Shown here: piece by piece, positions 1 to 9,720 of the stretch | How positions within the stretch are numbered: position 1 is the stretch's first letter | Layout of the letters: each line of letters begins with the position of its first letter | From: Fodinicurvata sp. EGI_FJ10296 | Lineage (GTDB): Bacteria > Pseudomonadota > Alphaproteobacteria > DSM-16000 > Inquilinaceae | Reading direction: 5' to 3' | DNA: 64,000 nt | Assembly: GCF_040712075.1 (NCBI RefSeq) | Contig: NZ_JBFCVL010000006.1 | Location: 372,001-436,000, forward strand | The notes under the pieces: generated by a model | Seen by the model: the letters and a program-made list of their open reading frames with translations, nothing else | Told to the model about the DNA's origin: nothing | The model's database searches: none | Made by a program: the position numbers and the translations under genes

Positions 1-51
1 GCCAGGACCGGGGCGGATGTCGATGACAACGAACCGGCATCCGGGGCATGA
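1..51 (+). CDS. 3' end of an upstream gene (partial)
   Basis: An open frame enters from the left edge and ends in a TGA that overlaps the next start codon in an ATGA arrangement. Such 4-base overlaps are typical of translationally coupled genes. Only 16 codons are visible, rich in Asp, Glu and Ala, so the product cannot be identified. Confidence 0.35.
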   Translation, partial: ARTGADVDDNEPASGA

Positions 52-428
52 GTGACGATCGGCTACCGACTCATTTGTTTGTCATGGCCCATGTACGCCG
101 GTTCATGGCCGAAGGGATCGATGTCGCCGTTGTTCGCAAGGGTGACCCCGGCGGCGGCCTCGTGGTTCTGAAGCTGACCAAGTTCGATCGGCAAGCGGGT
201 TTTGGCCCCGGAACAGAAACAGGACCCGGTCCGGAATGCCGGGTTTTCACCCAGACGCGCGATCCGGACGGCCGGATGGCCTGGTTCGGTGCCCAACAGG
301 GGGCGTTCATGCCGGAATCGGAAGCTGACAGCTATATCGAACGGGCAGTCAATCGTGATCCGGATCTCTGGGTCGTTGAAATCGAGACGGCTGACGGAAC
401 GAATCCATTCGAGGGGAATATAATATAA
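48..428 (+). CDS. DUF1491 family protein
   Basis: A 126-residue soluble protein without a signal peptide. It matches the small alphaproteobacterial DUF1491 family: an N-terminal stretch with AHVRRFMAEG followed by VVRKGDPGGG, and a conserved C-terminal DPDLWVVEIE segment. The family has no established biochemical function. The start ATG overlaps the stop of the upstream gene, so it is probably the distal gene of an operon that begins outside the window. The last residues (NPFEGNII) are encoded by AT-rich DNA that leads into the downstream intergenic region. Confidence 0.8.
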   Translation: MSDDRLPTHLFVMAHVRRFMAEGIDVAVVRKGDPGGGLVVLKLTKFDRQAGFGPGTETGPGPECRVFTQTRDPDGRMAWFGAQQGAFMPESEADSYIERAVNRDPDLWVVEIETADGTNPFEGNII

Positions 429-870
429 TAGCGAAAAATGAGGGTATTGAGACTTTTGCGTTCAGTATTCCGGTGCGCAGCAGAGTGTTTGTTGAAAATG
501 TCTTGAGATTCGGCCTCACGAACCCAAAATTAACGCCGCGGGACATGCGGCACCGCGAATAAGCGCGAAGCCGCAGCCGATTGCGGGCGGCGGTCGCGCA
601 AGGCGCTTTCCTGCCGCCGGACGCACATTAATGCGGTCCACGAACAGATTCGGCCTCCTTTATGTCCTGTCCGGGCGTGCTGTGTCCGAAGAAGACATTT
701 CACTGGGTTCGGCCCATTCCCGGGATGGCGGTTTTTCCGAATTTTGCGTTTCGTTTACGAGGTCTTGACGAAAAGAGGAAAGAATTTTCGATCCCCCGAT
801 GGTATTGGGGGAGGGGTATCGCGTCGGTTGGACGTTCGGAACTGCGTGATCGTCTTAACGAGAGGGGCAT
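429..870. other. Intergenic region upstream of phaZ
   Basis: There is no convincing gene in these 442 bases. The left end is AT-rich just after the DUF1491 stop; the middle is GC-rich with short self-complementary stretches but no clear terminator. A TTGACG at about 763-768 could be a -35 element of the phaZ promoter, but I see no good -10. A GAGAGGGG ribosome-binding site precedes the phaZ ATG. Confidence 0.5.
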
Positions 871-2091
871 ATGCTTTACGATTTCCACGACGCCAATCAT
901 GCGTTTTTTACACCTGTACGTATGATGGCCCATGCGACGAAGAATGTCCTGAACAACCCCTTCGTGCCGGCCTCCTACACATGGCCCGGCCAGGCAATGG
1001 CTGCGGGCGCGGATGTCCTTACCCACATTACCGAGCGGCGCGAAAAGCCGGTTTGGGGGATCGACTCCGTCGAGGTTCGGGGCCGGAAACTCGCGGTCAC
1101 TCAGGATATCGTTCGCACACGTGAATTCTGCGATCTGGTGCATTTCCGAACCGACCGGACGGATGCGGTGCCGACGATCCTCGTCGTCGCGCCCATGTCG
1201 GGTCACTTCGCGACTCTGCTGCGCGGAACGGTAACGAAGTTGCTGGAAGATCACGACGTCTATGTGACGGACTGGAAGGATGCCCGCGACGTACCGTTGG
1301 AAAGCGGCCGCTTCGGCCTCGAAGTTTATATCGACTATGTCATGGATTATATGCGGACGCTGGGCTCGGGAACGCATGTCCTCGCGGTATGCCAGCCGGC
1401 CCCGCTGGTTCTGGCAGCGACGGCGCTGATGGCCGCGCGGGGTGAAAGCGCACAGCCACGGACCATGACCTTGATGGGGGGGCCGGTCGACCCTCGCGCA
1501 GCGCCGACTGGCGTCACCGATCTGGCGCAGAGTCATACCCTGGACTGGTTCGAGCGCGCCGCGGTATACGACGTACCCCGGCATTACGAGGGACGGCGCC
1601 GTCGGGTCTATCCGGGATTCCTTCAGTTGAGCGCCTTCATCTCGATGAATGCGTCCCGGCATGTCAACGCGCATCTCAAGATGTACGAGAATCTGATCAA
1701 AGGTGACGGCGACAGCGTCGAGGCCCACCGGGCGTTCTACGACGAATATCTTGCCGTCATGGATATCCCGGCCGAATTCTATCTTGAGACCCTGTCCGAG
1801 ATTTTCCAGGAATACAAATTGCCCAGGGGGACGATGACGTGGCGTGGCGAGCCGGTTGTACCTTCGGTGATCACCGACACGGCGCTGTGCACCATCGAGG
1901 GTGAATTCGACGACATCAGCGCGCCGGGCCAGACCCTGGCAGCTCACGACATGTGCAGCGGACTGTCATCGGACCAGCGCGAGAACATACTTCAGGAAGG
2001 TGTCGGTCATTACGGCATCTTCAACGGCCGGCGCTGGCGCGAGTTGATCTATCCCCGGCTGAAAGATTTCATCTATCGTCATTCCGAATAG
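871..2091 (+). CDS. phaZ: Intracellular poly(3-hydroxyalkanoate) depolymerase
   Basis: Hydrolyses stored intracellular PHB granules to 3-hydroxybutyrate. At 406 residues it has the usual length of the cytoplasmic PhaZ family and no signal peptide. Instead of a lipase-box serine it has the cysteine nucleophile of this family in AVCQPAP (Cys174). Other family segments are visible, such as the N-terminal MLYDFHDANH and VYVTDWKDARDVPL near residue 130. The ATG has a GAGAGGGG Shine-Dalgarno. It stands alone, but bdhA at 20.8 kb encodes the next enzyme of PHB breakdown. Confidence 0.93.
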   Translation: MLYDFHDANHAFFTPVRMMAHATKNVLNNPFVPASYTWPGQAMAAGADVLTHITERREKPVWGIDSVEVRGRKLAVTQDIVRTREFCDLVHFRTDRTDAVPTILVVAPMSGHFATLLRGTVTKLLEDHDVYVTDWKDARDVPLESGRFGLEVYIDYVMDYMRTLGSGTHVLAVCQPAPLVLAATALMAARGESAQPRTMTLMGGPVDPRAAPTGVTDLAQSHTLDWFERAAVYDVPRHYEGRRRRVYPGFLQLSAFISMNASRHVNAHLKMYENLIKGDGDSVEAHRAFYDEYLAVMDIPAEFYLETLSEIFQEYKLPRGTMTWRGEPVVPSVITDTALCTIEGEFDDISAPGQTLAAHDMCSGLSSDQRENILQEGVGHYGIFNGRRWRELIYPRLKDFIYRHSE

Positions 2092-2188
2092 AGGGCGGCA
2101 CTCAGATGGCCGCGCAGGTCTGCTGCGCGGCGCGCCCGGTCCGGTCAGCCTGGTCTGATCCGGCCGGCACCAATCAGGATATCACGGC

Positions 2189-4087
2189 TCAGGATGTAAC
2201 GGCGCGCATCTCTGTCGCGCCATGGGGAAGGCCGGAATCGAGCATCCCGAGAAACGCCTCTCGTGTGATCGGTGGGCTGAAGAGATAGCCCTGAGCGGCG
2301 ATGCAACCGGCCTCAAGCAAGGATCGCCGTTCGGCTGCCGTTTCGACGCCTTCTGCAATCACGTCCAGATCCAGAGAACTGCCGACGGACAGAATGGCCT
2401 TGGTGATGGCCATGCTGACACGGTCGGTGCGGATCGACTGGACGAATCTGCGGTCGATCTTGAGCCCGTCCACCGTCAGATCGCGCAGGTATCCGAAAGA
2501 CGAATAGCCGGTACCGAAATCGTCGATGACAACCCGGACGCCCAGCCCCCGCAGTCGCTCCACGATATCATGGGCCGCGCCGGAGGCGACGATCAGCACC
2601 CCTTCGGTCAATTCAAGTTCCAGCTGATGCGGCTTCAGACCCGACGACTCCAGTGCCGCCCGCACGGTCTCGACGAATTGCGGGTCGCGCAGTTGGATGC
2701 CGGAGACGTTGACGGCGATGGGTGCGTCAGAGCCCAGCCGGTCGCCCCATTCGGCCCGGCAGCGGCAAGCCTCTGCCAGCAGCCATCGGCCGATCGGAAT
2801 GATCATGCCCGTCGTCTCGGCGATCGGGATGAAAAAACCGGGCATCTGGCGGCCGATTTCGGGGCTGAACCACCGCAGCAAAGCCTCTGCACCGATGATG
2901 CTGCCATCGCGCATATCGATCTTTGGCTGGTAGTAGAGTTCGAACTCCGCGTTCTCAAGTGCCGTTTCCATCGCCTGCCGAACGACCAGCCGTTGCTTCG
3001 AGACGGCCATCAGGCTTTCGGAATAGATGGCGAATGTGCGGCGTTTCTCGCGTTTGGAAAAATGCAGCGCTGACTGTGCGTTCGCCATCAGACGACGCGC
3101 GGCTTCCAGCTCGGCGCCCCGAGGCGCGCCCGGCTGGCCGCTCAGGACGGAGACACCCTGCGTGCCCCAGACCACCCAGCTTCCGACGGCATGATCCACC
3201 GGCCTGGCAATAGCCGCGCCCAGTCGCTCCGCCCAATGGCGAACCGAAGCATCGTCGTTTTCGCCGTCGCGGGGGTGGCGATCGTGGTCAATGATGACAG
3301 CGAATTCATCATCGCCCAGACGGGCGACGACGCCGAACTCGCCGGTCGTATCCGACAGGCGCGATCCCAGCATGCGAATTATATCGTCGCCGGCATCGTA
3401 TCCCAGAGCCTGGTTGACGTCGCGGAAATCGTCGAGATCGATAAGGTGGAGCGACTTGCAGATCGAGGTGGAATGGACTTGATCCGGATCATCCGGGCGC
3501 GCGATCATCGTCGCCAGCAGGTCGATGAATACCTGACGGTTGACGAGACCGGTAAGCGGATCACGGCAAAGCGTGCTGTCATCCGGACGTTCGGCTTCCT
3601 TGCTGTGCGTCACGTCGCGGCTGACGATTTCCCACGCAACGCGGTCACCGTCGAATACCGGATTGGTCACCGTCGTCAGCCACCGTTGCGGCCCATGGGC
3701 CGGGTCGGTTCTGAACGTGACCCGGCAGGCCGTACGCATCGCTGCTGCGTCGCTGATTATCGCCGATACCCTGTTGCGGTCTTCGGGATGGGTGTAGAAA
3801 ACGATCTGGTTCGGTCCCGGTTTGGTAACCGGCTTGCCAAGACCGATGGCATCGACCAGCGGATCCGTTCGACCCATGGATGGGTCGGCTGATGCCGGTT
3901 TCTTGACGAAAAACCCCGCCAGCAGCCGTGCCACGCCATCCAGTCCGCGCTTTGCCGACGCTCCGCCCGAGGCGGTACAGTCTGCATCTGCGGACTCGTC
4001 GCGCCCGGCGACCGGGTATTCGTTTTTGTCCGACTCCATTCCGTCACCAGTCTTACCGGATGATGGGGAGCTACCATAGCTGAGCAT
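2189..4087 (-). CDS. PAS-GGDEF-EAL cyclic-di-GMP signalling protein
   Basis: A 632-residue soluble protein with a low-complexity N-terminus (about 1-90), a PAS-like domain (about 95-165), a GGDEF domain (about 172-340) and a C-terminal EAL domain (about 365-620). The GGDEF signature reads GDDEF in RLGDDEFAVII, so diguanylate cyclase activity is doubtful. The EAL domain looks intact: GAEALLRW and DDFGTGYSSFGYL with the following KIDRRFV. I infer a c-di-GMP phosphodiesterase tuned by the PAS and degenerate GGDEF domains. No transmembrane segment is seen. A later in-frame ATG at 4039 is an alternative start. The upstream 130 bases are AT-rich and probably hold the promoter. Confidence 0.88.
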   Translation of the reverse strand: MLSYGSSPSSGKTGDGMESDKNEYPVAGRDESADADCTASGGASAKRGLDGVARLLAGFFVKKPASADPSMGRTDPLVDAIGLGKPVTKPGPNQIVFYTHPEDRNRVSAIISDAAAMRTACRVTFRTDPAHGPQRWLTTVTNPVFDGDRVAWEIVSRDVTHSKEAERPDDSTLCRDPLTGLVNRQVFIDLLATMIARPDDPDQVHSTSICKSLHLIDLDDFRDVNQALGYDAGDDIIRMLGSRLSDTTGEFGVVARLGDDEFAVIIDHDRHPRDGENDDASVRHWAERLGAAIARPVDHAVGSWVVWGTQGVSVLSGQPGAPRGAELEAARRLMANAQSALHFSKREKRRTFAIYSESLMAVSKQRLVVRQAMETALENAEFELYYQPKIDMRDGSIIGAEALLRWFSPEIGRQMPGFFIPIAETTGMIIPIGRWLLAEACRCRAEWGDRLGSDAPIAVNVSGIQLRDPQFVETVRAALESSGLKPHQLELELTEGVLIVASGAAHDIVERLRGLGVRVVIDDFGTGYSSFGYLRDLTVDGLKIDRRFVQSIRTDRVSMAITKAILSVGSSLDLDVIAEGVETAAERRSLLEAGCIAAQGYLFSPPITREAFLGMLDSGLPHGATEMRAVTS

Positions 4088-4218
4088 CTATGCCCAAAGC
4101 TCCCCCGTACCGAGTATAGTATAATCCGGTGCGCGACGAAAATATAATGTTTGTCGATTAACAAAATTTTTTGAAAATCATACGCTAATTGCTTTTAAAT
4201 CGTAAGTTAACATTTAAT

Positions 4219-5625
4219 TTACATTCTGATCACCTTGCCTGGATTCAGAATACCTTTCGGGTCCAAAGCATCCTTGATCTGGCGCATGACGGCAACGGCG
4301 TCGCCGTGCTCCCGCTCGACAAAGGATATCTTGCCATAGCCGACACCGTGCTCGCCGGTGCAGGTTCCGCCCATTGCCAGGGCCCGCAGAACGAGCCGTT
4401 CGTGAAGGGCGGAAGCGGCTTCGATTTCCTGAGGTGATGTCGGGTCAATGACATAGCTCAGGTGGAAATTCCCGTCGCCGACATGGCCCACCATCGGCGC
4501 CAGTACGCCAGCGGCATCGTTGTCGGCCTTGGTTTCGACCATGCAGTCGGCCAGACGGGAGATCGGAACGCATACGTCGGTCGCCATACCCTTGGCGCCG
4601 GGACGCAACGAGACCGCCGCGTAATAGGCGTCGTGCCGGGCCTGCCACAGCTTCGAACGGTCTTCCTGCCGGGTTGCCCAGCGAAATTCGTGACCGCCAT
4701 GATCGGCGGCGATCTGCTTGACCGTTTCCACCTGCTCGACGACCGATGCCTCTGTGCCGTGAAATTCGAAGAACAGTGTCGGCGCAACGGCATAGTCGAG
4801 CTTGGAAAACGCATTCACCGCTCCCATCTGGACGTCGTCCAGGAACTCGATCCGCGCGACCGGGATGCCGGCCTGAATCGTGACGATGACGGCGTTGACG
4901 GCATCGGCGATCGAGGGGAAGGGACATACAGCGGCCGAAACGGCTTCCGGTATTCCCTGCAGGCGCAGGGTGAGTTCGGTGATGATTCCCAGCGTTCCCT
5001 CCGAACCGACGAGGAGCCGCGTCAGGTCGTATCCGGCTGCTGATTTCCGCGCCCGGCCTCCGGTTCTGATGATGCGGCCATCCGCCATGACGGCCGTCAG
5101 CCCCAGGACGTTGTCTTTCATTGTCCCATAGCGCACGGCATTGGTGCCCGACGCGCGGGTCGCGGCCATCCCGCCCAGCGAGGCGTCGGCGCCGGGATCA
5201 ATGGGAAAGAACAGACCCGTGTCACGAAGATGTGTATTGACCTGTTTGCGGGTTACCCCCGCTTGAACGCGGCAATCGAGGTCGGGAACGTTGACCTCGA
5301 TCACGTCGTTCATCATCGACAGGTCGACAGAGACACCCCCCTGGAGCGCTGCGATTCCGCCTTCCAGCGACGTGCCGGTACCAAACGGGATGATGGGTGT
5401 ATCGGTGGTGGCACAAAGACGCACGATGTCGGCGACGTCTTCGGTGGACCGGGCGAACACCACGGCATCCGGTGCCATGCCGGCATGGTAGCTTTCATCC
5501 TGGCCGTGCCGGTCCAGAATGGCGGCGCTGACGGAAAAGCGATCGCCGAATCGCTCCTGCAGATCGCGCAGGAGAGATGTTGGCGCCCGGCGCCGCTGCG
5601 GGTTCTCGGATGTCGCTGCCACCAT
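4219..5625 (-). CDS. FAD-linked D-2-hydroxy acid dehydrogenase (D-lactate/glycolate oxidase GlcD/Dld family)
   Basis: Oxidises a D-2-hydroxy acid such as D-lactate to the keto acid and passes electrons to cytochrome c or quinone. The N-terminal half is a PCMH-type FAD-binding domain with IIPFGTGTSLEGG and DPGADASLGGMAATRASGT. The C-terminal substrate domain ends with GTCTGEHGVGYGK and LDPKGILNPGK, typical of the family. I chose the ATG at 5625 (468 aa), which is preceded by AAAGGA. The open frame continues 51 codons upstream, but that part has no family similarity. The exact substrate cannot be told from sequence. Confidence 0.88.
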   Translation of the reverse strand: MVAATSENPQRRRAPTSLLRDLQERFGDRFSVSAAILDRHGQDESYHAGMAPDAVVFARSTEDVADIVRLCATTDTPIIPFGTGTSLEGGIAALQGGVSVDLSMMNDVIEVNVPDLDCRVQAGVTRKQVNTHLRDTGLFFPIDPGADASLGGMAATRASGTNAVRYGTMKDNVLGLTAVMADGRIIRTGGRARKSAAGYDLTRLLVGSEGTLGIITELTLRLQGIPEAVSAAVCPFPSIADAVNAVIVTIQAGIPVARIEFLDDVQMGAVNAFSKLDYAVAPTLFFEFHGTEASVVEQVETVKQIAADHGGHEFRWATRQEDRSKLWQARHDAYYAAVSLRPGAKGMATDVCVPISRLADCMVETKADNDAAGVLAPMVGHVGDGNFHLSYVIDPTSPQEIEAASALHERLVLRALAMGGTCTGEHGVGYGKISFVEREHGDAVAVMRQIKDALDPKGILNPGKVIRM

Positions 5626-5900
5626 CTTGCGGTCGTGTCCTTTGGATCGAATAACGGTACGGGTGAGAAGGGTAGGAAGGATAAAGGGAAGGCCGATGGG
5701 CGTCGGATGCGGGTTCGAACAGTGAGCGCCGGTTGGCCATTCGCTCGGTAGAGTATGGTATTCACCATGGCAATTCAATTGAACGGCCGTGAAAGCAGGA
5801 CGTGCGGTCGTGTCCGCAATTGGTGTATCGAGACGGTGGAATCGATAGGAGAACCGCTATCGTGGCCGGTGCGCGCGGGCGGCGTGGGAGAGTGTGCTGA

Positions 5901-6650
5901 ATGTCAGTGTGGGGCAAGATTCTCGGTGGAGCCGCGGGGTTGGCGATCGGGGGCCCGATTGGCGCCCTTATCGGCGTTGTTCTCGGTGCGGGCATGGATA
6001 TCCTGAGTGACAGCGATTTCGGTCTGGTTTCGCTGTCAAAGGGCGATCGCGACCGGACGAAATCGATCGCGTTCACGATCGGGGCGATCGCGCTCGGCGC
6101 CAAGATGGCAAAGGCCGACGGCCGGGTGACACGCGACGAGGTGACCGCCTTCCGGCAGGTTTTCCGCATTCCGCCGGAAGAAGAGGAGAATGTCGGCCGC
6201 GTGTTCAACCATGCCCGTCAGGATTCAGCTGGCTATGAGCCCTATGCGCGCCAACTGGCCGGATTGTTCGCCGATCGGCCGAATGTGCTCCAGGAATTGC
6301 TGCTATGCCTTTTTCACATCGCCAAGGCCGATGGAAAGATCACCGGGGCTGAGGTCGCGTTTCTTTCCGATGTCGCCAGAATCTTTGCCATCGACGACGA
6401 AACTTTTGAAACGATACGCGCCGCGGAAATGGGACCGGACGAAACCGATCCATATCAAGTGCTTGGCGTCAAACGGACATCTGAACCCGAACAAATCAAG
6501 CGGCGGTATCGCGAACTGGTCAAGGCACATCATCCGGACCGGCTTTCGGCCGAAGGTCTGGAAGCCGACTTGATAAGAACGGGCGCTCAGCGAATGGCGG
6601 TGATCAATGCGGCCTATGATCGTATCGCAAAAGACCGCGGATTAAGATAG
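5901..6650 (+). CDS. djlA: TerB-like / DnaJ-domain protein (DjlA type)
   Basis: A membrane-anchored J-domain co-chaperone. Residues 8-35 are a glycine-rich hydrophobic segment (GGAAGLAIGGPIGALIGVVL), like the anchor of DjlA. A TerB-like helical domain follows (about 50-165) with KMAKADGRVTRDE and its repeat IAKADGKITGAE. The C-terminal J domain starts at DPYQVLGVKR and holds the essential HPD in KAHHPDRL. The gene has a GGGAGAG ribosome-binding site and lies 14 bases before uup, likely in one operon with uup and the DMT gene. The J domain indicates a DnaK partner. Confidence 0.88.
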   Translation: MSVWGKILGGAAGLAIGGPIGALIGVVLGAGMDILSDSDFGLVSLSKGDRDRTKSIAFTIGAIALGAKMAKADGRVTRDEVTAFRQVFRIPPEEEENVGRVFNHARQDSAGYEPYARQLAGLFADRPNVLQELLLCLFHIAKADGKITGAEVAFLSDVARIFAIDDETFETIRAAEMGPDETDPYQVLGVKRTSEPEQIKRRYRELVKAHHPDRLSAEGLEADLIRTGAQRMAVINAAYDRIAKDRGLR

Positions 6651-6664
6651 GACTACGGGCACAA

Positions 6665-8506
6665 ATGAGTACGCAACCACCGCTTTTGACCCTCCAGGGC
6701 GCGGAGATTCGCTTCGGCCCGAAACCGTTGTTCACCGGTCTGGACCTGACCATCCGCCGGGGCGAGCGTGCCGCGCTCGTGGGACGCAACGGGTCCGGCA
6801 AATCGACTCTGCTTAAACTGCTCGCCAGCCGGATCGAGCCCGATGCCGGGACGGTATGGGTGCAGCCCGGCACCGCGATCGCCTATCTTGAGCAGGAGCC
6901 CGACCTGGCCGGGTTCGAAACCGTGCGCGACGCCGTCGCCGCCGGTCTGCCGGCGGACCGGCGCATGGATCTCCACCGTGCCGATGCGCTGATAGCCAAG
7001 GTAGGGCTGGGCCCGGAGACGGACCCTGCCACACTGTCAGGCGGCGGCAAACGGCGTGTGGCACTGGCTGCCATCCTTGCCGCCGAGCCTGATGTTCTGC
7101 TGCTGGACGAACCGACGAACCATCTCGATCTGCCGACCATCGAATGGCTGGAAGGGCTGATGGCCGGGTTTAACGGCGCCATCCTGACCATCAGCCACGA
7201 TCGGGCCTTTCTGGACGCCGTGGTCAACACGGTTCACTGGCTGGATCGCGGCACGCTGCGAACGGCCTCCATATCGTTCAAGGCGTTTGATGACTGGGTA
7301 GAGAAGGTACTTGAGGACGAGGCGCGCGAGGCCGAGCGTCTCGACCGCAAAATCGCCGAGGAAACGCGCTGGCTGCGCGAGGGGCTGACCGCGCGTCGAA
7401 AGCGCAATATGGGCCGTGTCCGGGCACTGCACGACATGCGCGCCGCCAGACAGGACCGTGTTTCCGCGCCGGGCCGCGCGAGTTTCGATGCCGCCGAGGC
7501 CGATCGCGGCGGCACCATGGTGCTTGAGGCCGAGAACATCTGCAAAGCTTTCGACGGGCCGGAAGGGCGGGTCGTGGTCGCTGATGGTTTTTCGACCCGC
7601 ATGGTCCGTGGCGACCGGGTCGGTGTCATCGGTCCGAACGGTGCCGGCAAGACGACCCTGATCCAGATGCTGATCGGCCGGGTCCCGCCCGACTCGGGGC
7701 GCGTGCGCCTGGGCACCGGCGTGAAGATCGCCTATTTCGACCAGACCCGCTCCACGCTTTCGACCAGCGCCACCATTCGCGACACGCTGCTGCCCCAGGG
7801 TGGCGACACGATCTTCGTTGGTGACAAGCCGCGCCATATCGCCAGCTATGCCCGCGACTTCCTGTTCGAGCCGTCGCGCCTGGACAGTCCGGTTTCGAGC
7901 CTGTCCGGCGGCGAGCGCAACCGCCTGCTTCTGGCGGCACAGTTCGCGCGGCCGTCGAACCTGATGGTCATGGACGAACCGACGAACGACCTCGACATGG
8001 AGACGCTGGATGTCCTTCAGGACGTTCTGTCCGACTTTGCGGGTACGTTGATCCTGATCAGCCATGACCGGGATTTTCTGGACCGGATGGTCACGTCGAC
8101 GATCGCGGTCGAGGGCAATGGCGAGATCGTGGAGTATGCTGGCGGGTATTCTGACTATGCTGCGCGAAAACGTGCCATCGACGGCGAAGCCGAGGGTCCA
8201 AAGCCCGCCACGCGGAAGGGGGCGGGCAAGGCGCGAGATCAGGCGCCCAAACCGAAATCGGCCCCGACAAAACTGAGCTACAAGGATCAGCGGGCGCTGG
8301 AACAGCTTCCGGCCCGTATCGACGTGCTTCAGGGCGAAATCGCCGAGCTTGAGGCCCGGCTCGCCGACGCCGATTATTTCCGCCGGGATGCCGCTGGTTT
8401 CAATCGGGATACGGCGAGAATAACGGCCGCCCGCGAAGAACTGGATGACGCGGAAAACAGATGGCTCGAACTGGCTATGGCAGTGGAAGAAATGGGTAAA
8501 TCGTGA
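6665..8506 (+). CDS. uup: ABC-F family ATPase Uup
   Basis: A soluble ABC-F protein of 613 residues with two ATPase domains and no membrane segments. Domain 1 has GRNGSGKST, a degenerate signature LSGGGKRR and Walker B VLLLDEPTNHLD. Domain 2 has GPNGAGKTT, LSGGERNR and LMVMDEPTNDLD. A basic linker (about 505-540) leads to the C-terminal coiled coil (about 540-613) that defines Uup among ABC-F paralogues and binds branched DNA or ribosomes in studied homologues. Its stop overlaps the start of the next gene by 4 bases (GTGA). Confidence 0.92.
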   Translation: MSTQPPLLTLQGAEIRFGPKPLFTGLDLTIRRGERAALVGRNGSGKSTLLKLLASRIEPDAGTVWVQPGTAIAYLEQEPDLAGFETVRDAVAAGLPADRRMDLHRADALIAKVGLGPETDPATLSGGGKRRVALAAILAAEPDVLLLDEPTNHLDLPTIEWLEGLMAGFNGAILTISHDRAFLDAVVNTVHWLDRGTLRTASISFKAFDDWVEKVLEDEAREAERLDRKIAEETRWLREGLTARRKRNMGRVRALHDMRAARQDRVSAPGRASFDAAEADRGGTMVLEAENICKAFDGPEGRVVVADGFSTRMVRGDRVGVIGPNGAGKTTLIQMLIGRVPPDSGRVRLGTGVKIAYFDQTRSTLSTSATIRDTLLPQGGDTIFVGDKPRHIASYARDFLFEPSRLDSPVSSLSGGERNRLLLAAQFARPSNLMVMDEPTNDLDMETLDVLQDVLSDFAGTLILISHDRDFLDRMVTSTIAVEGNGEIVEYAGGYSDYAARKRAIDGEAEGPKPATRKGAGKARDQAPKPKSAPTKLSYKDQRALEQLPARIDVLQGEIAELEARLADADYFRRDAAGFNRDTARITAAREELDDAENRWLELAMAVEEMGKS

Positions 8507-9390
8507 AGGCGAGAGACCTTCTGATCGTACTGCTGATCATGGCCGTGTGGGGCTTCAATTTCGCAGTTTCAAAGGTCGCTCTGGAACAGATACCGCCGAT
8601 CTTCATGATCGGTCTGCGCTTCGCCGTCGTGGCGGCACTGCTGCTGCCAATAACGCGGATACCGACCGAGCACATGAAGGACATTTTCCTGTTGTCCGTG
8701 ACATTGGGGTCGGCCCATTTCGCCCTGATGTTCACCGGCCTCAGCCGGGTCGATGCGTCGGTGGCCGCGATCACCATTCAGGTTCAGGTCCCGATTGCCG
8801 CAGCCCTCGGCGCCCTTTTGTATCGCGAACCGGTCACGACGGCGCGGGTCGTCGGCATGGTTATCGCCGCCGTCGGGGTCGTCATCCTGGCCGGCGCTCC
8901 GCAGGCGCAGTCCGACCTTTCCGCCGTTCTGATGATTGTCGGCGCCGCCTTTATGTGGGCCGTGGCGACGATGCAGATGAAACGTCTGTCGAACGTCAAC
9001 GGATTCCAGTTGAACGCCTGGATGGCGTTATTCGCCACGCCGCAGCTTCTGTTCACCTCGCTCATGGTCGAATCCGGTCAGTGGGAGGCGATCACGGCTG
9101 CGGATTGGCGGGTGTGGGCGTCGATTGCCTATCAGGCGGTGCTCGTCGTCGTTGTATGTTATTCGCTCTGGTACTGGCTGCTGCGCAAATACGAAGTCAG
9201 TCAGGCCATCCCGTTCACCCTGTTGGTGCCGGTTTTCGGGGTGATGTCAGGGCTGATGTTCCTGGGCGAAGTCCTGACCTGGAATGTCGTGGTCGGAGGC
9301 GGGACGACGATCGCCGGGGTCGCGATCATTACCGGCGTCGCCATGCGCTTTTTCGACTGGGTGCGGTCGCGCAGGGCCCCACCCGTCTGA
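8503..9390 (+). CDS. DMT superfamily transporter (EamA family)
   Basis: A 295-residue inner-membrane protein with about ten hydrophobic segments arranged as two EamA repeats. It begins directly with a membrane segment (KARDLLIVLLIMAVWGFNF). The GTG start overlaps the uup stop as GTGA, which indicates translational coupling. EamA proteins export amino acids or other metabolites; the substrate cannot be read from the sequence. A second, unrelated member of the family is found at 40.7 kb. Confidence 0.9.
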   Translation: MKARDLLIVLLIMAVWGFNFAVSKVALEQIPPIFMIGLRFAVVAALLLPITRIPTEHMKDIFLLSVTLGSAHFALMFTGLSRVDASVAAITIQVQVPIAAALGALLYREPVTTARVVGMVIAAVGVVILAGAPQAQSDLSAVLMIVGAAFMWAVATMQMKRLSNVNGFQLNAWMALFATPQLLFTSLMVESGQWEAITAADWRVWASIAYQAVLVVVVCYSLWYWLLRKYEVSQAIPFTLLVPVFGVMSGLMFLGEVLTWNVVVGGGTTIAGVAIITGVAMRFFDWVRSRRAPPV

Positions 9391-9417
9391 TCCGGCAGCG
9401 CAAAGCCGGTGCAGCGG

Positions 9418-9681
9418 TCAGGACGATAGTCCGGAGCGTTCCGCCATCGCCCATTCCAGCACGGCGACCCTGATGGCGCTGGAAAGCCCAGTCGTTTTCG
9501 GGTCTGCCGCTTCAGACTGATCGCCTGGCGTTGCCCGGTCGCGGTCGATCTCCGTCACCAGCATGTTGACGGAGACTCCGCGGCGTGCCGCCATGCGCGC
9601 CAGAGCCTCCCAGAACGCAGGCTCCAGCGAAACGCTCGTTCTGTGGCCGCCGACGACGACCGACCGTTTGGTAAGGCTCAT
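9418..9681 (-). CDS. Ribbon-helix-helix domain protein (RHH_4 type)
   Basis: An 87-residue protein starting MSLTKRSVVVGGHRTSVSLE, with the pattern of a short DNA-binding beta strand followed by two helices (FWEALARMAARRG and VSVNMLVTEID). It matches the RHH_4 proteins common in alphaproteobacteria, probably small dimeric DNA-binding proteins. It lies 71 bases downstream of fumC on the same strand and may be cotranscribed with it. The gap holds a 15-base tandem repeat. Confidence 0.82.
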   Translation of the reverse strand: MSLTKRSVVVGGHRTSVSLEPAFWEALARMAARRGVSVNMLVTEIDRDRATPGDQSEAADPKTTGLSSAIRVAVLEWAMAERSGLSS

Positions 9682-9720
9682 GGCGCGGCAGGAAAACTAG
9701 CGGCGATCGGTCACGGCGCC

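Noticed and set aside
700-1947. A 415-codon open frame antisense to phaZ
   Set aside because: It lies opposite a well-supported depolymerase, its product is rich in Arg, His and Gly with no domain, and such frames arise from the codon bias of GC-rich genes.
5640-5725. GGGTTCGAAC that resembles a tRNA T-loop
   Set aside because: No acceptor stem, anticodon stem or D-arm can be folded around it.
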